36,478 nucleotides of DNA from Kordiimonadaceae bacterium (GTDB taxonomy: Bacteria; Pseudomonadota; Alphaproteobacteria; Sphingomonadales; Kordiimonadaceae): NCBI GenBank assembly GCA_017640725.1, contig JAEPQB010000005.1, positions 1 to 36,478 on the forward strand. Direction: 5' to 3'. Both the position numbers and the translations under genes were made by a program. Every line of letters starts with the position of its first letter. Positions within the stretch are counted from its first letter, which is position 1. Under the pieces are notes generated by a model. The model saw only the letters and a list, made by a program, of their open reading frames with translations, searched no databases and had not been told where the DNA came from. Of this stretch, positions 16,296-25,018 are shown in pieces.

Positions 16296-16744
16296 GAAGG
16301 AGAGTTCTGAATGAATGCGCCTGAAACAGGAGATGAGAGAGCAATGACCGTCTCGCTCCGACCAAGAACCTTCTGAGCCTTAAGGTCAGCTAGGAAGCTT
16401 TCAACAGCGGGCATTGTACTGACACGAAGTTTGATCAGATAAGACCAAGCACCCGTTACATGGTGGCACTCAAGGATCAACGGATGCTTTTTCACATAGA
16501 CCCTAAAAGTGTCTTCGTCAGCATCGTCACGCAGTGCAATCCAGACAAAAACAAGGGTTTGCATCTCCATCGCACCCGGATCCAATTCGACGGTAAAGCG
16601 GCGGATCACACCTGTGTGGGTCAAGCGGCGTATGCGTTCGTTCACACTGGACGGGGAGAGGCCGACACGATTGCCAATGTCAGCCAGCGACTGCTTTGCG
16701 TCTGTTGATAGGATCTCAATTATTTTGTGGTCTAGGCCATCCAT
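16292..16744 (-). CDS. Lrp/AsnC-family transcriptional regulator
   Basis: A 150-aa regulator with the standard two-part build. The N-terminal winged helix-turn-helix (about 4-60) contains SLADIGNRVGLSPSSVNERIRRL, and the C-terminal RAM domain (about 65-145) binds an amino acid and forms higher-order oligomers. It lies directly upstream of and overlaps the LysE exporter gene by four bases, the usual place for a specific activator of that exporter. No clear Shine-Dalgarno precedes the ATG, so it may be translated from a short leader. An AT-rich dyad (16754-16768) just upstream suggests autoregulation. Confidence 0.92.
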   Translation of the reverse strand: MDGLDHKIIEILSTDAKQSLADIGNRVGLSPSSVNERIRRLTHTGVIRRFTVELDPGAMEMQTLVFVWIALRDDADEDTFRVYVKKHPLILECHHVTGAWSYLIKLRVSTMPAVESFLADLKAQKVLGRSETVIALSSPVSGAFIQNSPS

Positions 16745-16753
16745 AACGGAAAA

Positions 16754-16768
16754 ATATACGGCATATAT
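16754..16768. promoter_or_regulatory. AT-rich dyad, possible Lrp-family operator
   Basis: ATATA-CGGCA-TATAT, an inverted repeat of 5-bp arms, lies ten bases upstream of the regulator start codon, in a strongly AT-rich stretch running to about 16800. Lrp-family proteins favour such 15-bp imperfect palindromes. The promoter itself is not resolvable by eye. Confidence 0.4.
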
Positions 16769-16924
16769 GAAAAATCAAGAAATATTATACGTTGTATCGT
16801 GATTTTATCCGAAAAAAAATCGACGCATAGGAGGGCTGGCCTTGGGTGACTGTAGGTCGACGAAAGACACAAGACCGGCAATAAACAGGTCTGTTTTCCA
16901 GGATGTTGGGAAAAAGCCGTAAAC

Positions 16925-17001
16925 TGGTCGGAGTGAGTGGATTCGAACCACCGACCCCCTCGTCCCGAACGAGGTGCGCTACCAGGCTGCGCTACACTCC
17001 G
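16925..17001 (-). tRNA. tRNA-Pro (anticodon CGG)
   Basis: Complete cloverleaf on the minus strand, 77 nt including an encoded CCA. Acceptor CGGAGTG pairs with CACTCCG, the anticodon arm is CCTCG-TTCGGGA-CGAGG giving anticodon CGG, and the T arm carries GTTCGAATC. The 5' nucleotides overlap the stop codon of the alpha/beta hydrolase gene on the same strand. Confidence 0.96.
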
Positions 17002-17846
17002 ACTGCTGGGGCGGGGTTATAGCGCTCCGTTTTTGCAACTGCAAGAGGGTGTGTGGCGCGTTTTTTCCGAAGGCTGGGTGCTTGTGCGCCCGTATCTGTT
17101 TCCAGCGCGAGAACAGGGTCCGCCCGTGCAATTTCATAGAGATAGGCGGCTGTCTGTTCCGGTTGGGAGAGAAAGGGAGAGTGAGAGCTGTCGAGGGTCA
17201 TCACGCGCGAGAACTCGGCATGCGTTTGCATTTTACGCTGATGGCCGATGGAGATGACCTTGTCGCGCAGACATTCAATATAGGTCTTGGGCACGGCGCC
17301 CAGTCCTTTGGATGTTGCCCAGATCAGATCAACCAGGGGGCGGCCCGCCTGCGAGCACAGCCGTGACTGGGCGAGTGTGGCAACCTCTTCCGGGCAATCA
17401 TGATAAAACAGATCCATGGTGTGCTCCGGGTGCAGGTGAATACGAAAACGCAACCAGTCCGTCCAGACGCCGCGCCACAATTCTGTTCCCTTGTCTTCCA
17501 GAACCAGGTTTCTCAAGTGCGTGGGGCGATAGAGCGGTGGGACATAGCCCGTCAGATAAACCAGATGTTGGAAAAGGTGTGGTTTCGCCTGCGCGGCAGC
17601 GGAAATCACCATGCCACCCATGGAATGACCGACAAGAATGACGGGTTCGGCAATCTGCGCTGCTGCGTCACACACGGCCTGCGCATAGCTTCGAAGCGAA
17701 ATTTGGTAGGAGAAACGGGATTTGTGCCAGTGTCCGGGGAGCGTCAGCGTATGGACATGGTGACCTGTGGCAGCAAGATGAGGGGTCAGACGATCCCAGC
17801 ATCTTTCATCGTGCCAAGCACCATGGACCAATAAATACGCGGCCAT
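16992..17846 (-). CDS. Alpha/beta-fold hydrolase (284 aa)
   Basis: A small cytoplasmic esterase-like hydrolase. HGAWHDERCW near the N-terminus is the oxyanion-hole loop of the EstC/SABP2-like subgroup, Ser75 in GHSMGG is the nucleophile, Asp195 in YIECLRDKVIS the acid and His222 in LDSSHSPFLSQP the base. The last 40 residues or so (ALETDTGAQAPSLRKKRATH) look like a non-conserved extension past the usual end of the fold. The stop codon TAG lies inside the first ten bases of tRNA-Pro, so the mRNA runs into the tRNA and RNase P cleavage would trim its 3' end at the stop codon. GGAGAG precedes the ATG by about six bases. Substrate unknown. Confidence 0.88.
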   Translation of the reverse strand: MAAYLLVHGAWHDERCWDRLTPHLAATGHHVHTLTLPGHWHKSRFSYQISLRSYAQAVCDAAAQIAEPVILVGHSMGGMVISAAAQAKPHLFQHLVYLTGYVPPLYRPTHLRNLVLEDKGTELWRGVWTDWLRFRIHLHPEHTMDLFYHDCPEEVATLAQSRLCSQAGRPLVDLIWATSKGLGAVPKTYIECLRDKVISIGHQRKMQTHAEFSRVMTLDSSHSPFLSQPEQTAAYLYEIARADPVLALETDTGAQAPSLRKKRATHPLAVAKTERYNPAPAVGV

Positions 17847-18205
17847 TCTACTCTCCAGACCCGCGCTCTATTCTCCCCGTGCATGAGAGGATGGAACGCA
17901 CGAAAGGCCGGTTCCTCGGAACCTGGCCCGGACTCTACTGTCAGACTCTTCTCAGGCTGTTGCCTGAAGGGAGCATGACAAACAGGGGTTAACGTCGGGA
18001 TAAGGCGAAGTGGTCTGTGGAGCCGAATCGCCGGCAGGCAGTAGAAATGGCCGGGCTTTCGGCGTTCTCCTGTGCGCCGAGCAAGGCACAAGCCGGAAAA
18101 TAGATGGGCGGGCGACTAAAATGTGGCCAATTTGCTCTATAAATATTGCATATGCGGGGACTTCGAGTTATGTGCTGTGTCCGCGCGGCACAAAGCTGCT
18201 GCTGT
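17847..18205. other. Intergenic region with two strong hairpins
   Basis: No gene is supportable in this 359-bp gap. On the plus strand GGCC GGTTC-CTCG-GAACC T GGCC forms a stem (17906-17928) and TCAGGC-TGTT-GCCTGA another (17952-17967). They lie upstream of the hydrolase on its strand and could be a structured leader, a terminator pair or a small RNA. A promoter for tRNA-Gln should lie in the AT-rich stretch near 18130-18155, but I cannot assign boxes with confidence. Confidence 0.45.
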
Positions 18206-18280
18206 TGGGGCGTCGCCAAGTGGTAAGGCACCGGTTTTTGGTATCGGCATTCGCAGGTTCGAATCCTGCCGCCCCAGCCA
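18206..18280 (+). tRNA. tRNA-Gln (anticodon TTG)
   Basis: Complete cloverleaf of 75 nt with encoded CCA. Acceptor TGGGGCG pairs with CGCCCCA, the anticodon arm is CCGGT-TTTTGGT-ATCGG giving anticodon TTG, and the T arm is GCAGG-TTCGAAT-CCTGC. It is the last feature before the AT-rich glycan locus, so its 3' end is a possible integration point, but I see no integrase and no second copy of the 3' end in the window. Confidence 0.96.
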
Positions 18281-18512
18281 CTTTTGCGCGTTTCTCAATT
18301 AAGATTAAAGCCCGCCGATAATCGAGGTTGCGAGGAAGTTGATTAGCAAGCAGTTTTCAATAACGAACGCAAACAAATAAACTGAGGCAGTGATCTAGCA
18401 AATAATATAGAAGTGTCGGGCCCGACGCGTTATAGCTTCTCGATCGTTAGATTTACTGCGAGCCAGCGTCAATAGTACAGAACTGTCGCGAAAAATAAAC
18501 TGGGGATGCGAA

Positions 18513-19859
18513 GTGAAAGTAAACGGGAATTCGGAGGCTGTGTCGCTGATTTCAGCGATTGAAACTTGTTCTGCGCACGTTGGGGTGATTGGGCTAGGGT
18601 ATGTTGGTCTCCCTCTAGTGGAGCTTTTTTGTTGTCAAGGGTACAAAGTAACCGGTTTTGACATTGATCCCGTCAAAGTTGAAATGCTTCAGAATGGCGA
18701 AAGCTATATCCGACATTTTCGTTCAGAGGTTGTAAAAGAGCTTGTCGCAGTCCGGGGGTTTGAGCCGACTTGTGAGTTTGACAAGCTTTCTGAAGTTGAT
18801 GTGATTATCGTATGCGTGCCGACGCCCTTAACTCGCAATCGCGAACCTGACCTTACTGCCATCGTCGCAACAGCTGAAGCAGTTAAGAAGCGCCTTAGAT
18901 GTGGGCAATTGATTGTTCTGGAATCCAGCACATTTCCAGGGACAACGGATGAAATCGTAAAGCCAATCCTCGAAGCAAGTGGGTTAGTTGCTGGCAAGGA
19001 TTTCTTTCTCGCTTATTCGCCGGAAAGGGAAGATCCCGGTAATAAAACACACACAGCCAAGACCACCCCTAAAGTTGTGGGGGCAGATGGATCAGCAGCC
19101 TTACGGGCTGCGCAGGCGCTTTACAATAAGATCATTGACGGAACGGTAGTTGTTTCGAATAGTCGGACCGCCGAAGCTGTGAAGTTGACGGAGAATATTT
19201 TCCGATCCGTCAATATAGCGCTCGTAAACGAACTAAAAATTATCTTTGACAAGATGGGTATCGATGTTTGGGAAGTGATTGATGCCGCAGCGAGCAAGCC
19301 GTTTGGCTTTATGCCATTCTATCCTGGGCCAGGCTTGGGGGGGCATTGCATTCCGATCGATCCATTTTATCTGACATGGAAAGCTAGAGAATTTGAGGTG
19401 CCCACTCGTTTCATCGAGTTGGCCGGCGAGATCAATACTCACATGCCTTCATACGTTATGACAAAGTTGTCGGATGCGCTTAATGATCATTTTGAAAGAT
19501 CTGTAAAAGGTTCGCGCGTGTTGATCTTGGGTATCGCCTACAAAAGAGATGTTGATGACATGAGAGAGAGTCCGTCTTTAGTGTTGATTGAGCGACTGGA
19601 GGCTGCGGGAGCCAAGGTTGATTTCCATGATCCTTTTATTCCTATTGTACCTCATACAAGGGAGCACGATAATTTGAGTGGAAGACGATCAGTAGAATTG
19701 ACTGAAGATCTTCTGTCCACAACAGATGCTGTGTTGATTCTCACAGATCATACGCCGGTGGATTATCAACTCGTTTCCAAGTTTGCCCCGCTTATTGTAG
19801 ATACCCGGAACAAAGCCTATAGGGGTGATGACGCACGTGCTGTGATTGTTAAGGCATAG
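18513..19859 (+). CDS. wbpA: UDP-N-acetylhexosamine 6-dehydrogenase (WbpA type)
   Basis: A 448-aa member of the UDP-glucose/GDP-mannose dehydrogenase family that oxidises C6 of a UDP-sugar twice with NAD to a uronic acid. The Rossmann motif GLGYVG is at 27-32, SPEREDPGN at 169-177 is typical of the WbpA (UDP-GlcNAc) branch rather than UDP-glucose dehydrogenase, and Cys279 in GGHCIPIDPFYL is the thioester-forming cysteine. The start is a GTG at 18513 with GGGGA about six bases upstream; no in-frame ATG fits better. It opens a tightly packed operon whose next two genes carry out the following steps to a 2,3-diamino uronic acid. Confidence 0.9.
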   Translation: MKVNGNSEAVSLISAIETCSAHVGVIGLGYVGLPLVELFCCQGYKVTGFDIDPVKVEMLQNGESYIRHFRSEVVKELVAVRGFEPTCEFDKLSEVDVIIVCVPTPLTRNREPDLTAIVATAEAVKKRLRCGQLIVLESSTFPGTTDEIVKPILEASGLVAGKDFFLAYSPEREDPGNKTHTAKTTPKVVGADGSAALRAAQALYNKIIDGTVVVSNSRTAEAVKLTENIFRSVNIALVNELKIIFDKMGIDVWEVIDAAASKPFGFMPFYPGPGLGGHCIPIDPFYLTWKAREFEVPTRFIELAGEINTHMPSYVMTKLSDALNDHFERSVKGSRVLILGIAYKRDVDDMRESPSLVLIERLEAAGAKVDFHDPFIPIVPHTREHDNLSGRRSVELTEDLLSTTDAVLILTDHTPVDYQLVSKFAPLIVDTRNKAYRGDDARAVIVKA

Positions 19860-19871
19860 GGGCACGGTAGT

Positions 19872-21434
19872 ATGGAAAACAAGCAATTGTCAGGTGTTCG
19901 GGTTGTTGTGTGTGGGTGCGGCCATTGGGGTAAAAACCTTGTGCGGAATTTTGATGAACTGGGCGTTTTGGTGGGTGTGTCTGACCCAGATAGTGCGCTA
20001 GCTGATAAATTCTCAAAGCAGTACTCGGTTCCCGCTCTCACGTGGGAAGAATGCTTGGAGTCTGATGTATGCACGGCGGTCGTGATCGCCGCCCCCGCTG
20101 CTTTGCATGCGAAGCTGGGCGTTGAAGCTATGAGGGCCGGAAAGCATGTTTACATAGAAAAGCCGCTCGCACTCACTAGAGAAGATGGTAGTAAGCTTGT
20201 CGCGACTTCATTGGAAACTGATAAGCAGATGATGGTTGGGCATTTGTTGCAGTATCATCCTGTTTTTGTTGCGTTGTTGGCGATGACTAAAAGCGGTGAA
20301 CTTGGCCGCCTTCGCTACGTTTATTCCAATCGATTGAGCCTGGGTAAAATACGGCGTGAGGAGAACGTTTTATGGAGTTTCGCTCCACATGACATCTCCA
20401 TGATTTTAGCACTTGTGGGCGAGGAGCCTGGCGAGGTTCGCAGTACTTTCACAAATATTTTGCACGACAAAATTGCGGATACGGCGCAAGTGCAATTTAA
20501 GTTTCCCAGCGGCATAAGGGGGCATGTGTTTGCATCGTGGCTTCATCCGTACAAAGAGCAGAAACTTGTTGTCGTTGGTGACAAGGCAATGGCAGTGTTT
20601 GATGATCGAGCGGATTGGCCAGAAAAATTGGCTATTTACCGTCATGAGGTGTCTTGGGCAGGGCAGGTGCCTCATGTTGTCGCGGCTGACGCGGAATATG
20701 TGCAAGTGGATGTTGAAGAACCACTCAAGGCTGAGTGCCAGCATTTTGTTGATGTTGTTGCTAACAATTCACGTCCGAGAACTGACGGCCATGAGGCACT
20801 AAAAGTGTTGAATTTTATGCTTGCTGCCGACCCTATTCGATGCTCAGAGCAACACGTCGTGAGGTATCCAAACGTTCAAATTCATGAGAGTGCTTATGTA
20901 GATGATGATGTTGAAATTGGTGAAGGAACACGTGTTTGGCATTTCAGCCATTTATTGAGCAATGTGCAGATTGGCAAGAAATGCTCTATCGGCCAGAACG
21001 TTGTTATTGGGCCAAATGTTAGTGTTGGGGATCGTTGTAAAATACAGAATAATGTTAGTTTGTACGATGGCGTCACTCTGGGTGATGGTGTGTTTTGTGG
21101 GCCATCATGTGTTTTTACAAACGTCAACAATCCGCGGTCTGATATTGAACGGAAAGATGAGTTTTTAAAGACGAATGTTGGCAATGGCGCTAGCATTGGA
21201 GCGAATGCAACTATTGTTTGTGGAAACCAGTTAGGGGAGCATTGTTTTATAGCTGCTGGCGCAACCGTAACAAAAGACGTTCCTCCATTTGCTTTGATGG
21301 CCGGCGTTCCCGCAAGGCGTATCGGGTGGATGAGCCTTGCGGGCGGCCGATTGGGCGCTGATCTGGTTTGTCCTATAGATGGTACGAAGTATCGCGAAGT
21401 TGGGAAGGGTTTTATTGAGCCCGTTGGGGAGTGA
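19872..21434 (+). CDS. Fused 3-dehydrogenase / N-acetyltransferase (WbpB + WbpD)
   Basis: One 520-aa polypeptide with two activities usually on separate genes. Residues 1 to about 330 are a Gfo/Idh/MocA oxidoreductase: Rossmann GCGHWG at 15-20 and the EKP motif at 96-98, as in WbpB/WlbA, which oxidises C3 of UDP-GlcNAcA. Residues about 335-485 are a left-handed beta-helix of hexapeptide repeats ([49 protein letters not shown]), matching WbpD/WlbB, which acetylates the 3-amino group. The first and last enzyme of the oxidation, transamination and acetylation sequence are thus joined; the aminotransferase between them is the next gene. A short tail after residue 488 has a CPIDGTKY segment. It lies 12 bp after the dehydrogenase gene. 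Confidence 0.9.
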   Translation: MENKQLSGVRVVVCGCGHWGKNLVRNFDELGVLVGVSDPDSALADKFSKQYSVPALTWEECLESDVCTAVVIAAPAALHAKLGVEAMRAGKHVYIEKPLALTREDGSKLVATSLETDKQMMVGHLLQYHPVFVALLAMTKSGELGRLRYVYSNRLSLGKIRREENVLWSFAPHDISMILALVGEEPGEVRSTFTNILHDKIADTAQVQFKFPSGIRGHVFASWLHPYKEQKLVVVGDKAMAVFDDRADWPEKLAIYRHEVSWAGQVPHVVAADAEYVQVDVEEPLKAECQHFVDVVANNSRPRTDGHEALKVLNFMLAADPIRCSEQHVVRYPNVQIHESAYVDDDVEIGEGTRVWHFSHLLSNVQIGKKCSIGQNVVIGPNVSVGDRCKIQNNVSLYDGVTLGDGVFCGPSCVFTNVNNPRSDIERKDEFLKTNVGNGASIGANATIVCGNQLGEHCFIAAGATVTKDVPPFALMAGVPARRIGWMSLAGGRLGADLVCPIDGTKYREVGKGFIEPVGE

Positions 21435-21441
21435 TGTATTT

Positions 21442-22572
21442 ATGAGCGCAAGCAGATCGATGCCATTTATAGATTTGGCGGCGCAACAGCGCCCAATTCG
21501 AGAAAAAATAGATGCTGCTATTTCGCGCGTCCTCGATCATGGTGTCTACATCATGGGACCTGAGGTGAGAGAGTTTGAACAACGGTTAGTTGAGTTTACG
21601 GGCGCGAAGTATGCGCTGAGCTGCGCGAATGGTACCGATGCTCTGGCTATTGTACTGATGGCATGGCAGGTTGGACCGGGGGATGCGGTGTTTGTTCCCT
21701 CATTCACGTATGTTGCCAGTGCCGAGGTTGCGGGCATGTTGGGGGCAACCACGTTTTTTGTGGACGTGCATCAAGATACCTTCAACATTGATGCAGAGAG
21801 CTTCGAACGTGCTATCCAGGACGCTAAGAAGAGTGGGTTAAGACCAGCGGTTGTTGTTCCTGTTGATCTGTTTGGGCAGCCTGCTGATACCCCCGCAATT
21901 GAAGCCGTCGCGCGGGAAAACGGTGTTAAAGTTTTAGTTGATGCAGCGCAAAGCTTTGGTGCGTCGCTCAAGGAGAAGTCTGTAGGTTGTTGGGGCGATG
22001 CTACAACAACTAGCTTCTTTCCCGCAAAGCCGTTGGGATGCTACGGAGACGGCGGCGCAATTTTTACTAATGATAGCGATCTAGCTAAACTCATGGACTC
22101 TATCCGGCTTCACGGAAAAGGCAAAGAAAAGTATGACAATGTGCGTGTGGGTATGAATTCACGACTGGACACATTGCAAGCTGCAATTCTACTTGAAAAG
22201 CTGGCGGTATTTCCCGGAGAAATTGTTGCCCGAAACAAGGTTGCTGATAGGTACACTACGGGACTTAGTGATCTGGTAGCGACACCTAGTTTGATTGCTG
22301 ACTGCTTGTCAGTCTGGGCGCAATATACATTGGTCGTCAACGAACGAGATCGCGTTCAGGAAGCGTGTAGGGGGCAGGGGGTGCCAACCATGGTATATTA
22401 TCCAATGGCGCTGTCGCAGCAAACCGGGTATGGGCATTTGCCCTCGGTGACGGGCGGAACGCCCGTATCGGATGATCTTTCAGGGAGAGTCCTGAGTCTT
22501 CCAATGCATCCTTACCTTCGAGAAGCAGATCAAGACTACATTATTGATGTGGTGCGTAAAGCACTATTCTAG
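21442..22572 (+). CDS. wbpE: DegT/DnrJ/EryC1/StrS sugar aminotransferase (WbpE type)
   Basis: A 376-aa PLP enzyme predicted to transfer an amino group from glutamate to the 3-keto group of the UDP-uronic acid made by the preceding dehydrogenases. MPFIDLAAQQ opens the fold, SCANGTDAL (60-68) and FVPSFTYVASAE (84-95) are the cofactor-phosphate and active-site loops, Asp167 in LVDAAQSFGA binds the pyridine nitrogen, and Lys196 in FFPAKPLGCYGDGGA forms the aldimine. I start at the ATG at 21442, with GGGGAG about ten bases upstream; the open frame extends back into the preceding gene. The spacing to the previous stop is 7 bp. Confidence 0.92.
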   Translation: MSASRSMPFIDLAAQQRPIREKIDAAISRVLDHGVYIMGPEVREFEQRLVEFTGAKYALSCANGTDALAIVLMAWQVGPGDAVFVPSFTYVASAEVAGMLGATTFFVDVHQDTFNIDAESFERAIQDAKKSGLRPAVVVPVDLFGQPADTPAIEAVARENGVKVLVDAAQSFGASLKEKSVGCWGDATTTSFFPAKPLGCYGDGGAIFTNDSDLAKLMDSIRLHGKGKEKYDNVRVGMNSRLDTLQAAILLEKLAVFPGEIVARNKVADRYTTGLSDLVATPSLIADCLSVWAQYTLVVNERDRVQEACRGQGVPTMVYYPMALSQQTGYGHLPSVTGGTPVSDDLSGRVLSLPMHPYLREADQDYIIDVVRKALF

Positions 22573-22574
22573 AG

Positions 22575-23636
22575 GTGCTTGGCCATTGCTTGAAAACACC
22601 TGGCGGAAAGAGAAATGTTTTGTACAGAGATAAAAAAATTGGCGTGGTAGTCCCAGCGTATAACGAAGAAACGCAGATCACAAAAGTGATCGAAACTATG
22701 CCGGAGATAGTAGACTTTATTGTTATTGCAAATGATTGCAGTACTGACCGTACATCACAGATCATCAGGGAACACAGGGAATTTGCGACGGGTCGAATTC
22801 AGTTAATTGAGCATACGATAAACCAAGGAGTGGGGGCCGCCATTGCGTCTGGATACAAATGGTGTCGGGACAATAACATTGATATAGCGACGGTAATGGC
22901 CGGAGACGCGCAGATGGATCCGAAGGATATGCCGTTGCTTTTGGACCCTGTTGTGGAGGGGAGTGCCGATTATTCAAAGGGCAACCGTTTGATCACACAA
23001 AACTCCTTCGATAAAATTCCCAAAGTCCGCTTTTTTGGAAACGCGATACTCTCTCTGCTTACGAAGATTGCATCTGGATATTGGCACGTTTCAGATTCTC
23101 AAACGGGCTATACCGCCATTAACGCAGCGGCGCTACACGCAATTGATTGGGATCGGATGTATAAGCGCTATGGTCAACCAAACGACCTGCTTGTTAAGTT
23201 GAATGTTGCGTCTATGAGGGTTGTTGATGTCCCCGTGGAGCCAGTTTACAACGTTGGCGAAAAGTCGGGTATTAAGGTGGGACGCGTTATTTTTACCATT
23301 GGGTCGCTACTTGTTAGATTGTTTTTCTGGCGGCTTCGCGAGAAATACGTATACCGCAATTTCCATCCTCTTGTTTTCTTCTACCTTTTCGGGTTTTTTG
23401 GCGCGAGCGTCTCAGTTGTTTTGTTCGTAAGGCTGGTTGTTCTTTGGATGGTTCAAGGTCACATTCCAGAGGTGACCTTCCTTGGCCTTATGTTTTCAGT
23501 TTCAATTAGCTTCAATTCGCTCGGTCTAGCAATGTGGTTCGACTACGAAGAAAACAAGCATTTGAATCCCCATGTCGATATCGCAAGGTTACGATCAGAA
23601 TTTGGGCTGAGGTCGAGCAAGTCGTCGCAGGAGTAG
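22575..23636 (+). CDS. Family 2 glycosyltransferase with C-terminal membrane anchor
   Basis: A GT-A-fold enzyme of the polyprenyl-phosphate glycosyltransferase (DPM/GtrB-like) type. VVVPAYNEE (24-32), NDCSTD (53-58) and the acidic GDAQMDP (110-116) make up the nucleotide-sugar and metal site; SQTGYTAI in the middle is the conserved acceptor-side segment. Two hydrophobic helices near residues 255-320 anchor it in the inner membrane. Such enzymes load a sugar onto undecaprenyl phosphate for use by GT-C transferases, and two GT-C-like proteins lie downstream. The start is uncertain: GTG 22575 begins 2 bp after the previous stop, while TTG 22620, with GGAAAGAG upstream, would give a more family-like N-terminus. 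Confidence 0.87.
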   Translation: MLGHCLKTPGGKRNVLYRDKKIGVVVPAYNEETQITKVIETMPEIVDFIVIANDCSTDRTSQIIREHREFATGRIQLIEHTINQGVGAAIASGYKWCRDNNIDIATVMAGDAQMDPKDMPLLLDPVVEGSADYSKGNRLITQNSFDKIPKVRFFGNAILSLLTKIASGYWHVSDSQTGYTAINAAALHAIDWDRMYKRYGQPNDLLVKLNVASMRVVDVPVEPVYNVGEKSGIKVGRVIFTIGSLLVRLFFWRLREKYVYRNFHPLVFFYLFGFFGASVSVVLFVRLVVLWMVQGHIPEVTFLGLMFSVSISFNSLGLAMWFDYEENKHLNPHVDIARLRSEFGLRSSKSSQE

Positions 23637-23640
23637 TGCT

Positions 23641-24984
23641 GTGAAGATTGCACGCCTGTTCACCGAAAAGCTGTCTCAGGATATCGCCTGGACGGTTGGT
23701 AGCTTCGTTATTCTCGCAACCAGCGGCATTTTGATAAACCTCCTTGTAGTGGGCTTCCGAGACACCGAGTCCCTCGGCGTCTTTAATCTCACCTATGCGG
23801 TTTACATCGTTATGTCGCAGTTTGCTGTCGTAGGGGTGCAGTTTTCGGTTCTGAGATATTCGGCGTTTTACGAAGCAAACGAACAGGAGCGTGCCGACCT
23901 GCTGCTCGCGGCGTCTTTGTTGGTCCTCGCGCTGGGAATGATAGCGGCCGTTGTAGTTTTTTTTGCGGCCGAGATGCTCGCTGAGCTTTTTGATAACGAA
24001 TTGGCTGGGCAAAGCATTGAGTTTGCTGCCATGGGCTTGGTGCTCTTTCCCTTAAACAAAATTCTTATTTCCTACTTGAATGGCTTGAGAGAAATGCGCG
24101 CCTTCGCAATTCTACAGGCGTCCCGCTATCTCCTGGTTCTCGCTTGTGTAGGTGTTATTGCGGTATCGAGTATGTCGTTTGCATACGCAGCAGTTTGCTT
24201 TGTGATTGCTGAGGCTGTAACCACGTTCGCGGCTGCTCTCTACATTTGGCGAAAGAAACTCGCGCGCAACGGACGATTAAAAGTACGCTGGGTCCACACT
24301 CATTTAGCATTTGGGCTAAAAAGCTTTTTGGCAGGTATGTTCGTCGAGATGAATTCGCGAGTAGATGTACTACTGCTGGGTATCTATTTGGAAGAATCTC
24401 TAGTGGGAGTTTATAGTTTCGCAGCTATGTTGGTAGACGGTGTTTATCATCTTATTGCAATGATCCGGATAAATTTCAATCCAATTCTAGTGGCAACTGT
24501 GCGAGACCGGCGTTGGGAGCAAGGGCGTTCTCTTCTTCAGACATGCAAAAGGTATGGGTTCTTGGGCGCAGGTTGTGCCGCGGCTTTCGTATTTTGCGGC
24601 TTTTACGTGTTAACAAGTGTGTTGTTGCCGGATCGGGCTTTAGCCCAGGGGGAAACAAGCTTGCTTCTCCTCTTACTCGGTCTCACATGCATTGCTCCGC
24701 TTATTCCATTTGAGAACCTGCTAATGGTGTCTGGCCACCCCGCCTACCAGACTCTGCAGCATCTTTTGGTTGTATTGGCCAACATATGTGTGAATACGCT
24801 TCTGGTACCAACGCTCGGAATCGAAGGCGCTGCTCTCGGTGCTGTCGCAGGTTACTTTGTAGGCATTGGAACGCTAATTTCGCTTAGTCCAAAGCTCGTG
24901 GGCTGGAATTTGTTGACAAACTACGTGTCGGACAATGCCACTGCTGAGGTCAGTGCTATGAAACAGCGGGATTCCGATTGGTAG
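23641..24984 (+). CDS. Wzx-type polysaccharide flippase (MOP superfamily)
   Basis: A 447-aa integral membrane protein with roughly twelve to fourteen hydrophobic segments, the size and profile of Wzx/MurJ-like lipid-linked oligosaccharide flippases. The opening (LSQDIAWTVGSFVILATSGI) and the LGVFNLTYAVY region match polysaccharide-export members. It would flip the undecaprenyl-linked repeat unit across the inner membrane. The GTG start at 23641 follows GGAG at eight bases and lies 4 bp after the glycosyltransferase gene. A hairpin immediately downstream suggests this is the end of the first transcription unit of the locus. Confidence 0.85.
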   Translation: MKIARLFTEKLSQDIAWTVGSFVILATSGILINLLVVGFRDTESLGVFNLTYAVYIVMSQFAVVGVQFSVLRYSAFYEANEQERADLLLAASLLVLALGMIAAVVVFFAAEMLAELFDNELAGQSIEFAAMGLVLFPLNKILISYLNGLREMRAFAILQASRYLLVLACVGVIAVSSMSFAYAAVCFVIAEAVTTFAAALYIWRKKLARNGRLKVRWVHTHLAFGLKSFLAGMFVEMNSRVDVLLLGIYLEESLVGVYSFAAMLVDGVYHLIAMIRINFNPILVATVRDRRWEQGRSLLQTCKRYGFLGAGCAAAFVFCGFYVLTSVLLPDRALAQGETSLLLLLLGLTCIAPLIPFENLLMVSGHPAYQTLQHLLVVLANICVNTLLVPTLGIEGAALGAVAGYFVGIGTLISLSPKLVGWNLLTNYVSDNATAEVSAMKQRDSDW

Positions 24985-24995
24985 TGTGAGAATGC

Positions 24996-25018
24996 CCCGC
25001 TCTTTTTTAGAGAGCGGG
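24996..25018 (+). terminator. Hairpin after the flippase gene
   Basis: CCCGCTCT (24996-25003) and AGAGCGGG (25011-25018) form perfect 8-bp arms around TTTTTAG, 12 bp after the stop codon. The downstream tail TGGTTTAGG is only weakly T-rich, so it may be a partial terminator or attenuator between two parts of the locus. Confidence 0.6.

Noticed and set aside
16925-18280. Attachment-site duplication of a tRNA 3' end
   Set aside because: Neither T-arm/acceptor sequence reappears elsewhere in the window, and no integrase is present.
18281-18512. JUMPstart/ops element before the glycan operon
   Set aside because: I looked for a GGCGGTAG-type core in the leader and did not find it.
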